Of a DNA stretch of 29,062 nt, positions 14,532 to 24,587 are shown piece after piece. The stretch spans positions 1 through 29,062 of the forward strand of contig CAZCPY010000029.1 of the NCBI GenBank assembly GCA_964499865.1, read 5' to 3'. The stretch's first letter is position 1; each line of letters opens with the position of its first letter. The notes below the pieces were generated by a model. The model saw nothing but the letters and a program-made list of their open reading frames with translations, did not search any database and was not told the origin of the DNA. Both the position numbers and the translations under genes were made by a program. The DNA is from JANOGU01 sp964499865 (GTDB taxonomy: Bacteria > Pseudomonadota > Alphaproteobacteria > Rhodobacterales > Rhodobacteraceae).

Positions 14532-15597
14532 GCCGCTGGCGCAAGGCGCCACCGTCGGCATCCTGGGCGGCGGGCAACTGGGCCGGATGCTGGCGGTCGC
14601 GGCCAGCCGCCTGGGCCTGCACGCCCACGTCTATGACCCGGACCCGCGCGCCCCCGCGGCCGAGGTCGCCCGCGCCGCCACCTGCGCCGCCTGGGACGAT
14701 GCCGCGGCGCTCGCGGCATTTGCGGCGGCGGTCGATGTCGTGACCTACGAATGGGAAAACGTGCCCGTCCCCGCGCTCGACGCGCTGGAGCCCCTGCGCC
14801 CGATCCGCCCGGCCCGCCGGGCGCTGGAGGTGTCGCAGGACCGGCTGGCCGAAAAGCATTTCCTGGCCGGCCTCGGCCTTGCCGTCGCGCCCTGTGCGGC
14901 GGTGACGGACGCGGCCTCGCTGGCCGCCGCGCTGGACCGCATCGGGCTGCCCGCGATCCTGAAGACCGCGCGGCTGGGCTATGACGGCAAGGGCCAGGCG
15001 CGGCTTTCGGCGCCCGGGGACGCGCCCGCCGCGCTGGCGGCGATGCAGGGCGCGCCTGCGGTGCTGGAGGGCTTCGTCGCCTTCGACCGCGAGGTCTCGG
15101 TGATCGCCGCGCGCGGCCTGACGGGACAGGTCGCGGCCTATGACCCGGGCGAGAACGTCCACAGGGGCGGCATCCTTTCCACCACCACCATCCCCGCCCG
15201 CCTGTCGCCCGCCCTGCGCAGCGACGCCGTGCTGATCGCGGCGCGCATCCTCGAGGCGCTCGATTATGTCGGCGTGATCGGGGTGGAGCTTTTCGTCACC
15301 CCGCGCGGCCTGATCGTCAACGAGATCGCCCCGCGGGTGCACAACTCGGGGCACTGGACGCAGAACGGCTGCGCGGTTGACCAGTTCGAACAGCACATCC
15401 GCGCGGTGGCGGGCTGGCCGCTCGGCGACGGCGCGCGGCATTCCGACGTGACGATGGAAAACCTGATCGGCGATGACGTCACCCGGGTACCCGCGCTGCT
15501 GCGCGAGCCCGGCACGGCCGTCCACCTCTACGGCAAGGCCGAGGCGCGTCCGGGCCGCAAGATGGGCCACGTCAACCGGGTGCGCGCCCGCGGCTGA
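14524..15597 (+). CDS. purK: 5-(carboxyamino)imidazole ribonucleotide synthase (PurK)
   Basis: This 357-aa ATP-grasp enzyme uses ATP and bicarbonate to carboxylate AIR to N5-CAIR, the substrate of PurE. The N-terminal dinucleotide-like fold shows GILGGGQLGRMLAVAASRLG (about residues 12-31). The ATP-grasp centre includes PAILKTARLGYDGKGQ (about 145-160) and a catalytic stretch, FDREVSVIAAR. The metal/ATP site is VIGVELFVTPRGLIVNEIAPRVHNSGHWT (about 243-271). It overlaps purE by 8 bp and ends four bases from the convergent caspase-like gene. Length is typical. Confidence 0.96.
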   Translation: MAEPLAQGATVGILGGGQLGRMLAVAASRLGLHAHVYDPDPRAPAAEVARAATCAAWDDAAALAAFAAAVDVVTYEWENVPVPALDALEPLRPIRPARRALEVSQDRLAEKHFLAGLGLAVAPCAAVTDAASLAAALDRIGLPAILKTARLGYDGKGQARLSAPGDAPAALAAMQGAPAVLEGFVAFDREVSVIAARGLTGQVAAYDPGENVHRGGILSTTTIPARLSPALRSDAVLIAARILEALDYVGVIGVELFVTPRGLIVNEIAPRVHNSGHWTQNGCAVDQFEQHIRAVAGWPLGDGARHSDVTMENLIGDDVTRVPALLREPGTAVHLYGKAEARPGRKMGHVNRVRARG

Positions 15598-15601
15598 GGC
15601 G

Positions 15602-17317
15602 TCAGCTGCAGACGATCGCCACCACCAGGAACTTGCAGGTCTGCTTTTTCTTTGCGGGGGCAGTCGGCGCGGGCGCGGGCGCGGGCGCCCGCGGCTTGGT
15701 CGGCGCGCGCGCGCGTTCGGGCTCGGCGGCGGCGGGGCGGGGGGCGGCGGTCGTGGCCGGGGCCGCGCGCTTTTCCACCTTGGGCTTGGGCGCCGCGGCG
15801 ACGGCCTGCTTGCAGATGCCCGCAGGCTCGGCGGTCAGCACGCGCCAGAGGTCTTCGGTGGGGTCGAGCGGCTCGGCCGGGGTCTGGCCCTTGGCTTCGT
15901 AATAGTGCTTCAGCGCCGTGCGCGACCCTGCGCCCCAGTCGCCGTCGACGCCCAGGCCATAGCAGCCGACGCGTGCAAGCTCTTCCTGCACCGCGCGGGG
16001 CAGGTCGTCGGGGGCGGCAGGCAGCGCCGCTGCGGCGACGCCGGGGGGCAGAACCTCTGTCCCGGCCGGGTCGCCTGTGGGCGCGCCCGCAGGCGTGAAG
16101 GCGGCAGGTTCGGCGCCCGGCGACATGCCCATGATGCGCGTGCGGCCCGCGGCGGGGACGACCGAAAGGATGGGTGCGTCGGCGTGGACCTGCCCGGCGG
16201 GTGCGCCCGAAGGCGGGGCCGGCGCCACGACCGCGGCCGCAGGGACCGCAGCCCGCGGCGCGGCAATCGGTGCGGCGGCAGGCGGCGCCGGGCTGTCCAA
16301 GGGTGCCAGACGCCGGGCCACCAGCAGCGGCGCGGGCGGCGGAGAGGGGGTCGGTTCGGGGGTCGGTTCGGCCACCACGGGGACCGCCGCCGGTTGAGGT
16401 TCCGGCGCGGGTCCGGTCACCACGGGGACGGGTTCCGTCACCACCGCGGCCGGCTCTGGCGCCGGTGCCGAGGTGACCAGCCGCAGCGAGGTGCGCACCA
16501 AAGGCGCGGGCGCCCCGCGCACCGCCGGATCCGCCGCGGCCTGCGCCGTAGCGCCCGCGGCCGGCCCGTCGCCCGGCGCAAAGGCGAAGGGCGCGCGCAG
16601 GGACGACTGGTCCCAGGGCACCTGACGGCCCACCGTCGCCGCCTCGACGTCGCGGCGCACGCGGACCATCACGTCGGAAATGCCCAGACCGGGCGTTTCG
16701 ATGTAGTTCAGCAGGGCGGTCGCAAAGGGGCTGAGTTCGCCGTCGAAACGGTCGTAGGACACCTGCCCGGGCCGTGTGGCAAAGGCGACGAACAGCCCCG
16801 GTTCGCCATTCACCGGCGCCAGCCCGTCACCGCCCGCCGCCGCGCCCAGCGGATTGGGGCGGCTGGCGTCGATGAAGACCAGCGTCGTGGCGCCCGAGCC
16901 CTGCAGGCGCCCGAGCACGTCGCCCAGCGCCAGCGCGCCCGCCGCGGGCGCCGCGGCGTCGGGCTTTGCGTCGACCGGCAGCAGGTAGTTCTCGCCCCCC
17001 GCCTGGTAGGCCTGGCCGGCGTAGTAGAAGACCACCGCCTCGGCCCCCCGCGCCTGCGCGGCGACCACGTCCACCATGGCGCGGAACATCGTTTCCGACA
17101 CGTCGGACAGAAGCGTGACCTCGAACCCCGTGCGGCGCAGCGATTCCGCCATGCGGCTGGCATCGTTGCCGGGGGTCGCCAGATCGGGGAGGGTGCCGTA
17201 CTGCGCATTGCCCACGACCAGCGCCAGACGGCGCCCCTGCGCCTCGGCCAGGGGTGCGGTCAGCAGGGCGGCCAGCAGGGCGGCAAGCGCCGCGACGCGG
17301 CGCGCAAGTGCGGTCAT
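15602..17317 (-). CDS. Exported caspase-fold (C14-like) protein with substituted catalytic dyad and PG-binding-like domain
   Basis: The product is 571 aa. A signal peptide (residues 1 to about 26, ending PLAEA) is followed by a p20-like caspase domain (about 29-245): RLALVVGNAQYGTLPDLATPGNDA, then VFYYAG, then VFIDASRPNP. Active members read YYAGHG and DACR; here His is replaced by Gln102 and Cys by Ser152. I checked both codons (16862-16864 and 17012-17014), so it is probably not a protease. A long Pro/Ala/Val linker (about 250-435) leads to a domain resembling PG_binding_1 (about 440-500, VGCYGLGVDGDWGAGSRTAL), then a Lys/Pro/Ala tail ending CKFLVVAIVCS. It would act in the periplasm, perhaps as a binding or scaffold protein. 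A Nudix gene lies upstream on the same strand, 86 bp away. Confidence 0.85.
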   Translation of the reverse strand: MTALARRVAALAALLAALLTAPLAEAQGRRLALVVGNAQYGTLPDLATPGNDASRMAESLRRTGFEVTLLSDVSETMFRAMVDVVAAQARGAEAVVFYYAGQAYQAGGENYLLPVDAKPDAAAPAAGALALGDVLGRLQGSGATTLVFIDASRPNPLGAAAGGDGLAPVNGEPGLFVAFATRPGQVSYDRFDGELSPFATALLNYIETPGLGISDVMVRVRRDVEAATVGRQVPWDQSSLRAPFAFAPGDGPAAGATAQAAADPAVRGAPAPLVRTSLRLVTSAPAPEPAAVVTEPVPVVTGPAPEPQPAAVPVVAEPTPEPTPSPPPAPLLVARRLAPLDSPAPPAAAPIAAPRAAVPAAAVVAPAPPSGAPAGQVHADAPILSVVPAAGRTRIMGMSPGAEPAAFTPAGAPTGDPAGTEVLPPGVAAAALPAAPDDLPRAVQEELARVGCYGLGVDGDWGAGSRTALKHYYEAKGQTPAEPLDPTEDLWRVLTAEPAGICKQAVAAAPKPKVEKRAAPATTAAPRPAAAEPERARAPTKPRAPAPAPAPTAPAKKKQTCKFLVVAIVCS

Positions 17318-17403
17318 CGCGGAAATCCCCGAACCGAAACGCGGGCAGGATACCCGATCGCACCCTACCCGCCAACCCGAAAAGCCCCCCGCTCACGCAA
17401 GGG

Positions 17404-17850
17404 TCAGCGCTGGATCGGCTCCAGCGGGTCGTAGAGCAGCCCCGTGCCCCAGGCCACCGCGGCCAGGCTGTCGGGCTTGACGCGCAGGGCCGCCATTTCG
17501 TCTCGCGTCACCAGACGGCGGCGGTTCACCACGCCCTCTGGGTCGGTCCAGGCGGCCATCGGGTCGCCCGAAAGGATGCGGGCACGGAAGAAGATGTCGA
17601 CCTGGTGGAAGCCGCCGGCAGGATCGTGGAACTCGTTGACCAGGCAGGGATCGCCCACGGCGATGGTCAGCCCCGTCTCCTCTGCCACCTCGCGGATCAG
17701 GGTGTCGGGCAAGCTTTGCCCCGCATGCACCCCGCCACCCGGCGCGCACCACAGGTCGGACTGCCGCCCGGGCCAGGCATTGACCAGCAGCAGGCGGTCC
17801 TCGTGCAGCAGGACCGCCCGGACAGCCAGGCGAGGGGTGCGGGGTTTCAT
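17404..17850 (-). CDS. Nudix hydrolase
   Basis: The product is 148 aa from the ATG of MKPRTPRLAVRAVLLHEDRLLLV; the longer frame adds unrelated Pro/Arg-rich sequence. The Nudix box is GGVHAGQSLPDTLI followed by REVAEETGL (about residues 39-61). The metal-binding REVAEE core is intact. The earlier conserved Glu (G-x5-E) is Gln here. The fold continues with VNEFHD and FHQVDIFFRARI strands. Nudix enzymes cleave nucleoside diphosphates linked to another group; the substrate cannot be inferred. It shares its upstream region with the divergent lipase-like gene, and the caspase-like gene follows on the same strand. Confidence 0.9.
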   Translation of the reverse strand: MKPRTPRLAVRAVLLHEDRLLLVNAWPGRQSDLWCAPGGGVHAGQSLPDTLIREVAEETGLTIAVGDPCLVNEFHDPAGGFHQVDIFFRARILSGDPMAAWTDPEGVVNRRRLVTRDEMAALRVKPDSLAAVAWGTGLLYDPLEPIQR

Positions 17851-17987
17851 GCGCCCGACCCTGCCCGCCCCCGGGCGCGCCGTCCAGAGCGGTTCGGGAA
17901 ACCCCGGCGTGGCGAGATCGCCCGCAACGGGGGCAGGACGCAACGTCAGGCTTGGCCCCCGTGGCGCCGGCGCGCAGGGTGCCACGC

Positions 17988-18683
17988 ATGCGTGCGACCC
18001 TCTCCCTGCTGGCGACGCTTGCATCGCCCCCGACGATTGCGGCGGGGGCCGATTGCGTCGTGCTCCTGCACGGGCTGGGGCGGACGCCCGCCTCGCTGGC
18101 GGTGATGGCGCGGGCGCTGCGGGCGGAAGGCTTCCGCGTGGTGAACGCGGGCTACGCTTCCACCACCGCCGACCCCGAAAGCCTGGCCGCCCGTGTCGGC
18201 GCCGCGGTGGCGGACTGCGGACCCGGCGCGCGGGTGCATTTCGTCGCGCATTCCATGGGCGGGCTGCTGGCGCGGCTGTGGCTGGCAGGCGACCGGCCCG
18301 ACCGGATGGGCCGCATGGTGATGCTTGCCCCGCCCAACGGCGGGTCGGAACTGGTGGACCGTCTGGCGCCGCTGGCGCCGTTCCGCTGGATCAACGGCCC
18401 GGCGGGCATGGCGCTTGGCACCGGCGCCGACGCCCTGCCCGCCCGCCTGCCGCCGCCGGACTACGACCTGGGCGTGATCGCGGGCACAAGGTCGCTCAAT
18501 CCGCTGTATTCCTCGATGATCGAGGGGCCGGACGACGGCAAGGTCTCGGTCGCCCGCACGCGGGTGGCGGGGATGGCCGACCACCTGGTGCTGCCGGTCA
18601 GCCACACCTTCCTGATGCTGAACCCCGCCGTGATCGCCCAGACCGCGGCCTTCCTCAGGGACGGCCGCTTCCGCCGCCACTGA
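17988..18683 (+). CDS. Exported alpha/beta hydrolase, lipase/acetyltransferase-like
   Basis: The product is 231 aa. The start MRATLSLLATLASPPTIAAGADC gives a signal peptide and follows CAGGGTG; an earlier GTG lacks these. The alpha/beta hydrolase core shows the oxyanion segment VVLLHGLGRT (about residues 24-33), the nucleophile elbow AHSMGG with its Ser near residue 89, MLAPPNGGSELVD, an Asp-rich DDGKVSV region, and a late His in LPVSHTF. Together these give a plausible Ser-Asp-His triad. The lack of a long lid and the short length suggest a small lipase or esterase of the periplasm. Its 3' end overlaps the convergent transporter gene by 29 bp. Confidence 0.88.
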   Translation: MRATLSLLATLASPPTIAAGADCVVLLHGLGRTPASLAVMARALRAEGFRVVNAGYASTTADPESLAARVGAAVADCGPGARVHFVAHSMGGLLARLWLAGDRPDRMGRMVMLAPPNGGSELVDRLAPLAPFRWINGPAGMALGTGADALPARLPPPDYDLGVIAGTRSLNPLYSSMIEGPDDGKVSVARTRVAGMADHLVLPVSHTFLMLNPAVIAQTAAFLRDGRFRRH

Positions 18684-19512
18684 GGCGCCGCGCGGGCGCC
18701 ATCGCCCAGGCCACGCCGCCGGTCACCACGACCGCGGCCAAGACCAGCCGCGGCGTCACCGGCTCGGCCAGAAGGACCACGCCCCCCAGTGCCACCAGCA
18801 CGGGCGTCGAGGCCTGCACCACCCCGGCCCGCGCGGCGCCCAGCAACGGCAGCGCCGTATACCACAGGATATAGCCAAGGCCCGACGTCACCGCCCCCGA
18901 CAGCACCGCCAGCGCCGCCCCCGGCGCCGTCGCCCCGCCCTCGCCGAAGGCCAGTCCCACCGGGCCCGCGGGGATCAGCGACAGCAGGAAGGCCAGCGTG
19001 ATCGCCGCCAGCGGCGCCGGCGCGCCGCGCCCGGCCAGCGAAAACGCCGCCCAGCCGAACCCCGCCAGCGCCATCACCGCCGCGGGGGCGAAGGCCACCG
19101 CCCCCGCCCCCGGCAGCGCCATCACGGCGAGCCCGCCCAGCGCCGCCCCGGCGCCCAGCCAGCGGCGGGCCGGCACCGCCTCGCGCAGGGCGAGGGCGCC
19201 CGCGAACATGCCCACCTGCACCGCGGCGAACAGCACCAGCGCCCCGGGCCCCGCCGGGATGGCGAGGTAGGCCAGCGAAAAGGCGTAGAGGTAGACCGAC
19301 AACCCCGCCGCCGCCGCCGCGTCGCGCCAGACCGGCCGGACCCAGGCCCGCCGCACGGAGATCAGGACGGCCAGCACCGCCGCCCCGGTCACCACGCGGA
19401 TCACCGCGAAATCCACCGGCCCGATGGCGCCCTCGGCCACCGCTAGCCGGTTGATCAGCGAATTGCCCGCGAAACAGAGAAGCGAGGCGAAGGTCAGCAG
19501 GGCCAGGCGCAT
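18655..19512 (-). CDS. EamA/DMT family transporter
   Basis: This 285-aa inner-membrane protein has about ten hydrophobic helices in two EamA halves. The first half is about residues 1-135, with NSLINRLAV and DFAVIRVVTGA near the N-terminus. The second is about 145-275, with GYILWYTALPLLGAARAGVVQASTPVLVALGGVVLLAEPVTPRL, the usual end of an EamA unit. Such carriers export or import small metabolites; substrate is not predictable. The ATG at 19512 directly follows a GTG, and either may serve as start; no good Shine-Dalgarno is visible. It lies behind groEL but is separated from it by a strong terminator, and its end overlaps the lipase-like gene. Confidence 0.9.
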   Translation of the reverse strand: MRLALLTFASLLCFAGNSLINRLAVAEGAIGPVDFAVIRVVTGAAVLAVLISVRRAWVRPVWRDAAAAAGLSVYLYAFSLAYLAIPAGPGALVLFAAVQVGMFAGALALREAVPARRWLGAGAALGGLAVMALPGAGAVAFAPAAVMALAGFGWAAFSLAGRGAPAPLAAITLAFLLSLIPAGPVGLAFGEGGATAPGAALAVLSGAVTSGLGYILWYTALPLLGAARAGVVQASTPVLVALGGVVLLAEPVTPRLVLAAVVVTGGVAWAMAPARRLSGGGSGRP

Positions 19513-19628
19513 CACCGCGTGCTAGCACGGCCGGGGCGGGGCGCAAGGCGCGGCGGCGCGGGCGGGCGACATGTCGGCCGACGCGTCCCGCACCGCTCAC
19601 GGCCCGGCTTGCAGCTTTGCGCAAACGA

Positions 19629-19654
19629 AAAGGGGCGCCCGAAGGCGCCCCTTT
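19629..19654 (-). terminator. Intrinsic terminator of groES-groEL
   Basis: A perfect 11-bp stem (AAAGGGGCGCC / GGCGCCCCTTT) with a tetraloop, TTCG on the minus strand, followed by TTCGTTT. It lies 20 bp after the groEL stop codon. UUCG closed by C-G is an exceptionally stable RNA loop. Confidence 0.9.
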
Positions 19655-19674
19655 CCCCGACCGGGTTTCCGCGG

Positions 19675-21306
<1,632 letters not shown>

Positions 21307-21369
21307 GTGCCTACTCCTTGGAATTTCGGTTGACGGGAAAGCGCGGGGCGGGCTTCAGCCCGCCGTCCT

Positions 21370-21657
21370 TCAGGCGATGATCCCGAGGATGTCGCTTTCC
21401 TTCATGATCAGCAGCTCTTCGCCGTTCAGCGTCACTTCCGTGCCCGACCACTTGCCGAACAGGATGCGGTCGCCGGCCTTGACCGAGGGGGCGATCAGTT
21501 CGCCCGAATCCTTGCGGGCGCCTTCGCCCACGGACACGATTTCGCCCTCGGCGGGCTTTTCCTTGGCGGTGTCGGGGATGATCAGCCCGCCCTTGGTCTT
21601 GTCCTCACCGGTGATGCGGCGGACGAGGACGCGGTCATGCAGAGGTTTGAAGGCCAT
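21370..21657 (-). CDS. groES: Co-chaperonin GroES (Hsp10)
   Basis: The product is 95 aa from the ATG of MAFKPLHDRVLVRR, preceded by AAGGGAGAG. An in-frame upstream ATG would start inside the CIRCE operator and is rejected. It forms the heptameric lid of the GroEL chamber. The mobile loop (about residues 16-32, ITGEDKTKGGLIIPDTAKEKP) with its GGLIIP contact to GroEL is intact, as is the beta-barrel core with GDRILFGKWSGTEV. It is first in the groESL operon, controlled by CIRCE/HrcA and a sigma-70-type promoter. Confidence 0.99.
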   Translation of the reverse strand: MAFKPLHDRVLVRRITGEDKTKGGLIIPDTAKEKPAEGEIVSVGEGARKDSGELIAPSVKAGDRILFGKWSGTEVTLNGEELLIMKESDILGIIA

Positions 21658-21695
21658 CTGGCAACTCTCCCTTGGGTTTCCAGGTTGAAGCTCGG

Positions 21696-21722
21696 TTGGC
21701 ACTCACCGAAGGCGAGTGCCAA
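21696..21722. promoter_or_regulatory. CIRCE operator (HrcA binding site)
   Basis: The inverted repeat is TTGGCACTC-N9-GAGTGCCAA, a perfect 9-bp palindrome in the groES 5' untranslated region. The general consensus is TTAGCACTC-N9-GAGTGCTAA. The third base pair is changed in both arms, which keeps the symmetry. HrcA bound here represses groESL until heat shock. Confidence 0.93.
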
Positions 21723-21730
21723 CGCCGGGT

Positions 21731-21759
21731 GATGTAGGGAGCCGTCGCGCCGCTGTCAA
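21731..21759 (-). promoter_or_regulatory. Sigma-70-type promoter of groESL
   Basis: On the minus strand: TTGACA (21759-21754), 17-bp spacer, TACATC (21736-21731). The -35 box and the spacing are ideal. The predicted start is just before the CIRCE element, so HrcA would block initiation or early elongation. Confidence 0.8.
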
Positions 21760-21882
21760 CGGGGGAATGGGCCGCTGCCCGATCTTCGCGCGCTCGGAAG
21801 CGCAAGGCTGCGGAACTTCCCGCAGCGCCGGGGGCAGCCGGGTCGCGGCGCGCTGTTGCAAATGCCGGGCCCCGCCCCCCTA

Positions 21883-22926
21883 ATGCACCGTGCCGAACGC
21901 CGGAGCCCGGACTTGCGCCGCCTTGCCCTTGCCCTGACCCTGTTCGCCGCGTCGCCGGCCTCGGCCCTGCCCGAGGCCTGCGGCGGCACCGACCTGATCG
22001 CCGCCCTGCCCGAGGCCGACCGCGCCGCGCTGACGGCGGCGACCGAAGCCGCGCCCTTCCCGCGCGGCAACCTCTGGCGCGCCACCCGCGACGGGGCCGG
22101 GGTGACGCTGGTGGGCACCTACCACCTGGACGACCCGCGCCACGACGCGACGCTTGCCGCGCTGGCCCCCGCGCTCGGTGCCGCCGTCGTCCTGCTGGTC
22201 GAGGCGGGCCCGGAGGAGGAACGCCAGATGATGGCGCGTCTCGCCCGCGACCCCTCGATCATGCTGACGCCCGCCGACCAGCCGACCCTGCGCGAGGTGC
22301 TGGCGCCTGCGGAATGGGACAGCTTCGCCGCCGCCCTGTCGGCCCGCGGCATTCCGGCCTTCATGGCGGCGCGGTTCCGGCCCTGGTATGTCTCGATGCT
22401 GCTGTCGATCCCGCCCTGCGCCATGCCGACGCGTGCGACCGCCGACCGCGGGCTGGACAAGCGGCTGATGCAGGCGGCGCTGGCGCAGGGCCTGCCGCTC
22501 AGGGCGCTCGAGCCCTACGATACCGCCTTCCGCATCTTCGAGGCGATGTCCGCGGACACGCAGGTCGACATGATCCGCACCGCGCTGGCGCTGGAACCGC
22601 AGGCCGAGGACCAGATGGTCACGCTGGCCAACGCCTATTTCGCCGAGGACAGCCGCCTGATCTGGGAATACCTGCGCCATGTCTCGCTGCGCCTGCCCGG
22701 CGCCGCGCCCGCCGCGGTCGAGGCCGAGTTCGCGCAGATGGAAGAGGCGCTGATGTCCGCCCGCAACCGCGCCTGGGTTCCGGTGATCGAGGCGGCGGCG
22801 GCCGAGGGGCCCGTCGTCGCGGCCTTCGGGTCGCTGCACCTTTCGGGGCGGGACGGGGTGCTGGCGCTGATGCAGCGCGCGGGCTGGACCCTGGAACGGC
22901 TGCCCTTCCCGGCCGCGGCCCGGTGA
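21883..22926 (+). CDS. TraB/GumN family exported protein
   Basis: The product is 347 aa from the ATG at 21883. A TTG at 21913 with GGAG seven bases upstream gives 337 aa and is equally possible; both leave a signal peptide (LRRLALALTLFAASPASA). The family's two GxxH motifs are present: LVGTYHLDDPRHDA near the start and AFGSLHLSGRDGV near the end. Between them are LLVEAGPEEERQMM and the Arg/Pro segment FMAARFRPWYVSMLL. The fold is related to the erythromycin esterase/PrgY (Tiki) group of possible metalloproteases; bacterial function is unproven. It is divergent from groES and transcribed alone. Confidence 0.87.
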   Translation: MHRAERRSPDLRRLALALTLFAASPASALPEACGGTDLIAALPEADRAALTAATEAAPFPRGNLWRATRDGAGVTLVGTYHLDDPRHDATLAALAPALGAAVVLLVEAGPEEERQMMARLARDPSIMLTPADQPTLREVLAPAEWDSFAAALSARGIPAFMAARFRPWYVSMLLSIPPCAMPTRATADRGLDKRLMQAALAQGLPLRALEPYDTAFRIFEAMSADTQVDMIRTALALEPQAEDQMVTLANAYFAEDSRLIWEYLRHVSLRLPGAAPAAVEAEFAQMEEALMSARNRAWVPVIEAAAAEGPVVAAFGSLHLSGRDGVLALMQRAGWTLERLPFPAAAR

Positions 22927-23155
22927 TCCTGCGGTGATCCTGGCCGCCGATGCGGTCAACCGCGCGAGCGAACCTGCGGAAGGCTTCCCCTACGCCGAAG
23001 ACCCTGCCGGGGCCGCCCGCTCTGCCGCCGGCCCGTTCGCCCTGCGCAACCGGCTGGATGCGCTGCTGATCTGCGGCCACGACCCCGCGCAGGCGATGCC
23101 TGCGGCGCTGGACTGAAGGCCGGCTGCCCGCAAGGGGACCGTCGCTGCGCGCGCC

Positions 23156-24586
23156 TTACCCCAGATAGCGCCGCAGCACCGCCTCGGTCCCGTCGGCCCA
23201 GAGCGCGCGCAGGTGGCGGGCGAAGGCGTCGCGGACGCGGGGGTGGTCGGCGGTGTCGCCATAGACCGCGCGCTGCGACAGCCAGGCGGCGGGGTCGGTC
23301 CGCGCCGCCGCCGACAGCGCGGTCAGCTGGTCCCAGGCGGCATCGTTGGGCGCGATCGCGGTGCCGCGGTCGGTCTGGCCGAAGCAGTAGCGGCACCACA
23401 TTGCCGAGACCAGCGCCAGCCCCTCGACCGAACCGCCCGCCGCCAGCGCGTCGCGCAGCGACGGCACGATGAACTTGGGCTGGCGGTTGGACCCGTCCAG
23501 ACACAGGCGGCGTTCGGTATCCGCTACCTCGGGGTTGGAGAACCGCGCCCTGATCGTGCGGTAGTAGGCGGCAAGGTCGGTGTCGGGCACGGGCGGGACA
23601 TAGGGAATGATCTCCTCTGTCTCCACCTTGTCGAGCAGGCCGGAAATCAGCGGGTTGGCCATCGCCTCGTGGACGAATTCGATGTCCATCAGCCCGCCCG
23701 GGTAGGCGATCACCGCATGCCCGCCGTTCAGGATGCGGATCTTCATCATCTCGAAGGCATGCACATGCGGGGTGAAGGTCACGCCCACCTTTTCCAGCGC
23801 CGGGCGGCCCGCGGGAAAGTTGTCCTCCAGCACCCATTGCCGGAAGGGCTCGCAGGTCACCGGAACGGGATCGTCGGCCAGGCCGAAGGCGGCGGCGGTG
23901 GCGCGTTCGCGGGGGCCGGTCGCGGGGGTGATGCGGTCCACCATGCCGTTGGGAAAGGCCACGTTCGCGGCCACCCAGTCGGCAAGGCCTGCGTCCTGCA
24001 GGCGGGCCAGGCCGGTGACGACCGAGGCCGTGACATGCCCGTTGCCGGGCAGGTTGTCGCAGGACATGACGGTGAAGGGCGCCACCCCCGCCGCCCGCCG
24101 GGCCCGCAGGGCGGCGAGGATGGCGCCGAAGGCGGTGCGCGGGGCGCCGGGGTTGGCGGCGTCGTGCACAAGGTCGGGGGCGGCGGTGTCCACCAGCCCG
24201 GTTTCGGCCGAGATGAAGTAGCCGCCCTCCGTCACCGTCAGCGACACGATGCGGATCGCCGGGTCGGCCATGGCGGCGATCAGCGGGCCGTTGCCGGGGG
24301 CGACCTCGACAAAGCCGGTCATCGCCCCGATGCGGCGCGCCGTCTTGCCGGCGGGATCAAGCTCGATGACGGTCGACAGGCAGTCCTGCGCCAGCAGCGC
24401 CTCGCGCATCCGGGCATCGGCCGCGCGGACGCCCGCGCCCAGGATGGCCCAGTCATGCCCCTCGCCCGATGCCATCAGGTCGTCGAGATAGACCGCCTGG
24501 TGCGCGCGGTGGAAGTTGCCAAGCCCGATGTGCACGATGCCCGGGGTCAGGCGGGAACGGTCGTAGGGGGGAAGTTTCGCGTCCAT
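23156..24586 (-). CDS. mtlK: Mannitol 2-dehydrogenase (polyol-specific long-chain dehydrogenase)
   Basis: The product is 476 aa and should oxidise D-mannitol to D-fructose with NAD+. The N-terminal Rossmann part (about residues 15-250) begins VHIGLGNFHRAHQAVYLDD. The C-terminal catalytic domain has MMKIRILNGGHAVIAYPGG, containing the K-x4-N-x2-H pattern whose Lys, Asn and His form the active site in this family. FPNGMVDRITP is another signature. The ATG at 24586 comes one base after the stop of the sorbitol dehydrogenase gene, implying coupled translation. As last gene of the polyol operon it matches R. sphaeroides mtlK in size and place. Fructuronate reductase is the main alternative but fits the neighbours less well. 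Confidence 0.93.
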   Translation of the reverse strand: MDAKLPPYDRSRLTPGIVHIGLGNFHRAHQAVYLDDLMASGEGHDWAILGAGVRAADARMREALLAQDCLSTVIELDPAGKTARRIGAMTGFVEVAPGNGPLIAAMADPAIRIVSLTVTEGGYFISAETGLVDTAAPDLVHDAANPGAPRTAFGAILAALRARRAAGVAPFTVMSCDNLPGNGHVTASVVTGLARLQDAGLADWVAANVAFPNGMVDRITPATGPRERATAAAFGLADDPVPVTCEPFRQWVLEDNFPAGRPALEKVGVTFTPHVHAFEMMKIRILNGGHAVIAYPGGLMDIEFVHEAMANPLISGLLDKVETEEIIPYVPPVPDTDLAAYYRTIRARFSNPEVADTERRLCLDGSNRQPKFIVPSLRDALAAGGSVEGLALVSAMWCRYCFGQTDRGTAIAPNDAAWDQLTALSAAARTDPAAWLSQRAVYGDTADHPRVRDAFARHLRALWADGTEAVLRRYLG

Positions 24587-24587
24587 C

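Noticed and set aside
22934..23116. 60-codon open frame from GTG after the TraB-family gene, next to an 11-bp direct duplication (CGGTGATCCTG twice at 22921-22942).
   Set aside because: There is no Shine-Dalgarno, no recognisable domain, and the composition is ordinary for chance open frames in this GC-rich DNA. The duplication is too short to mean more.
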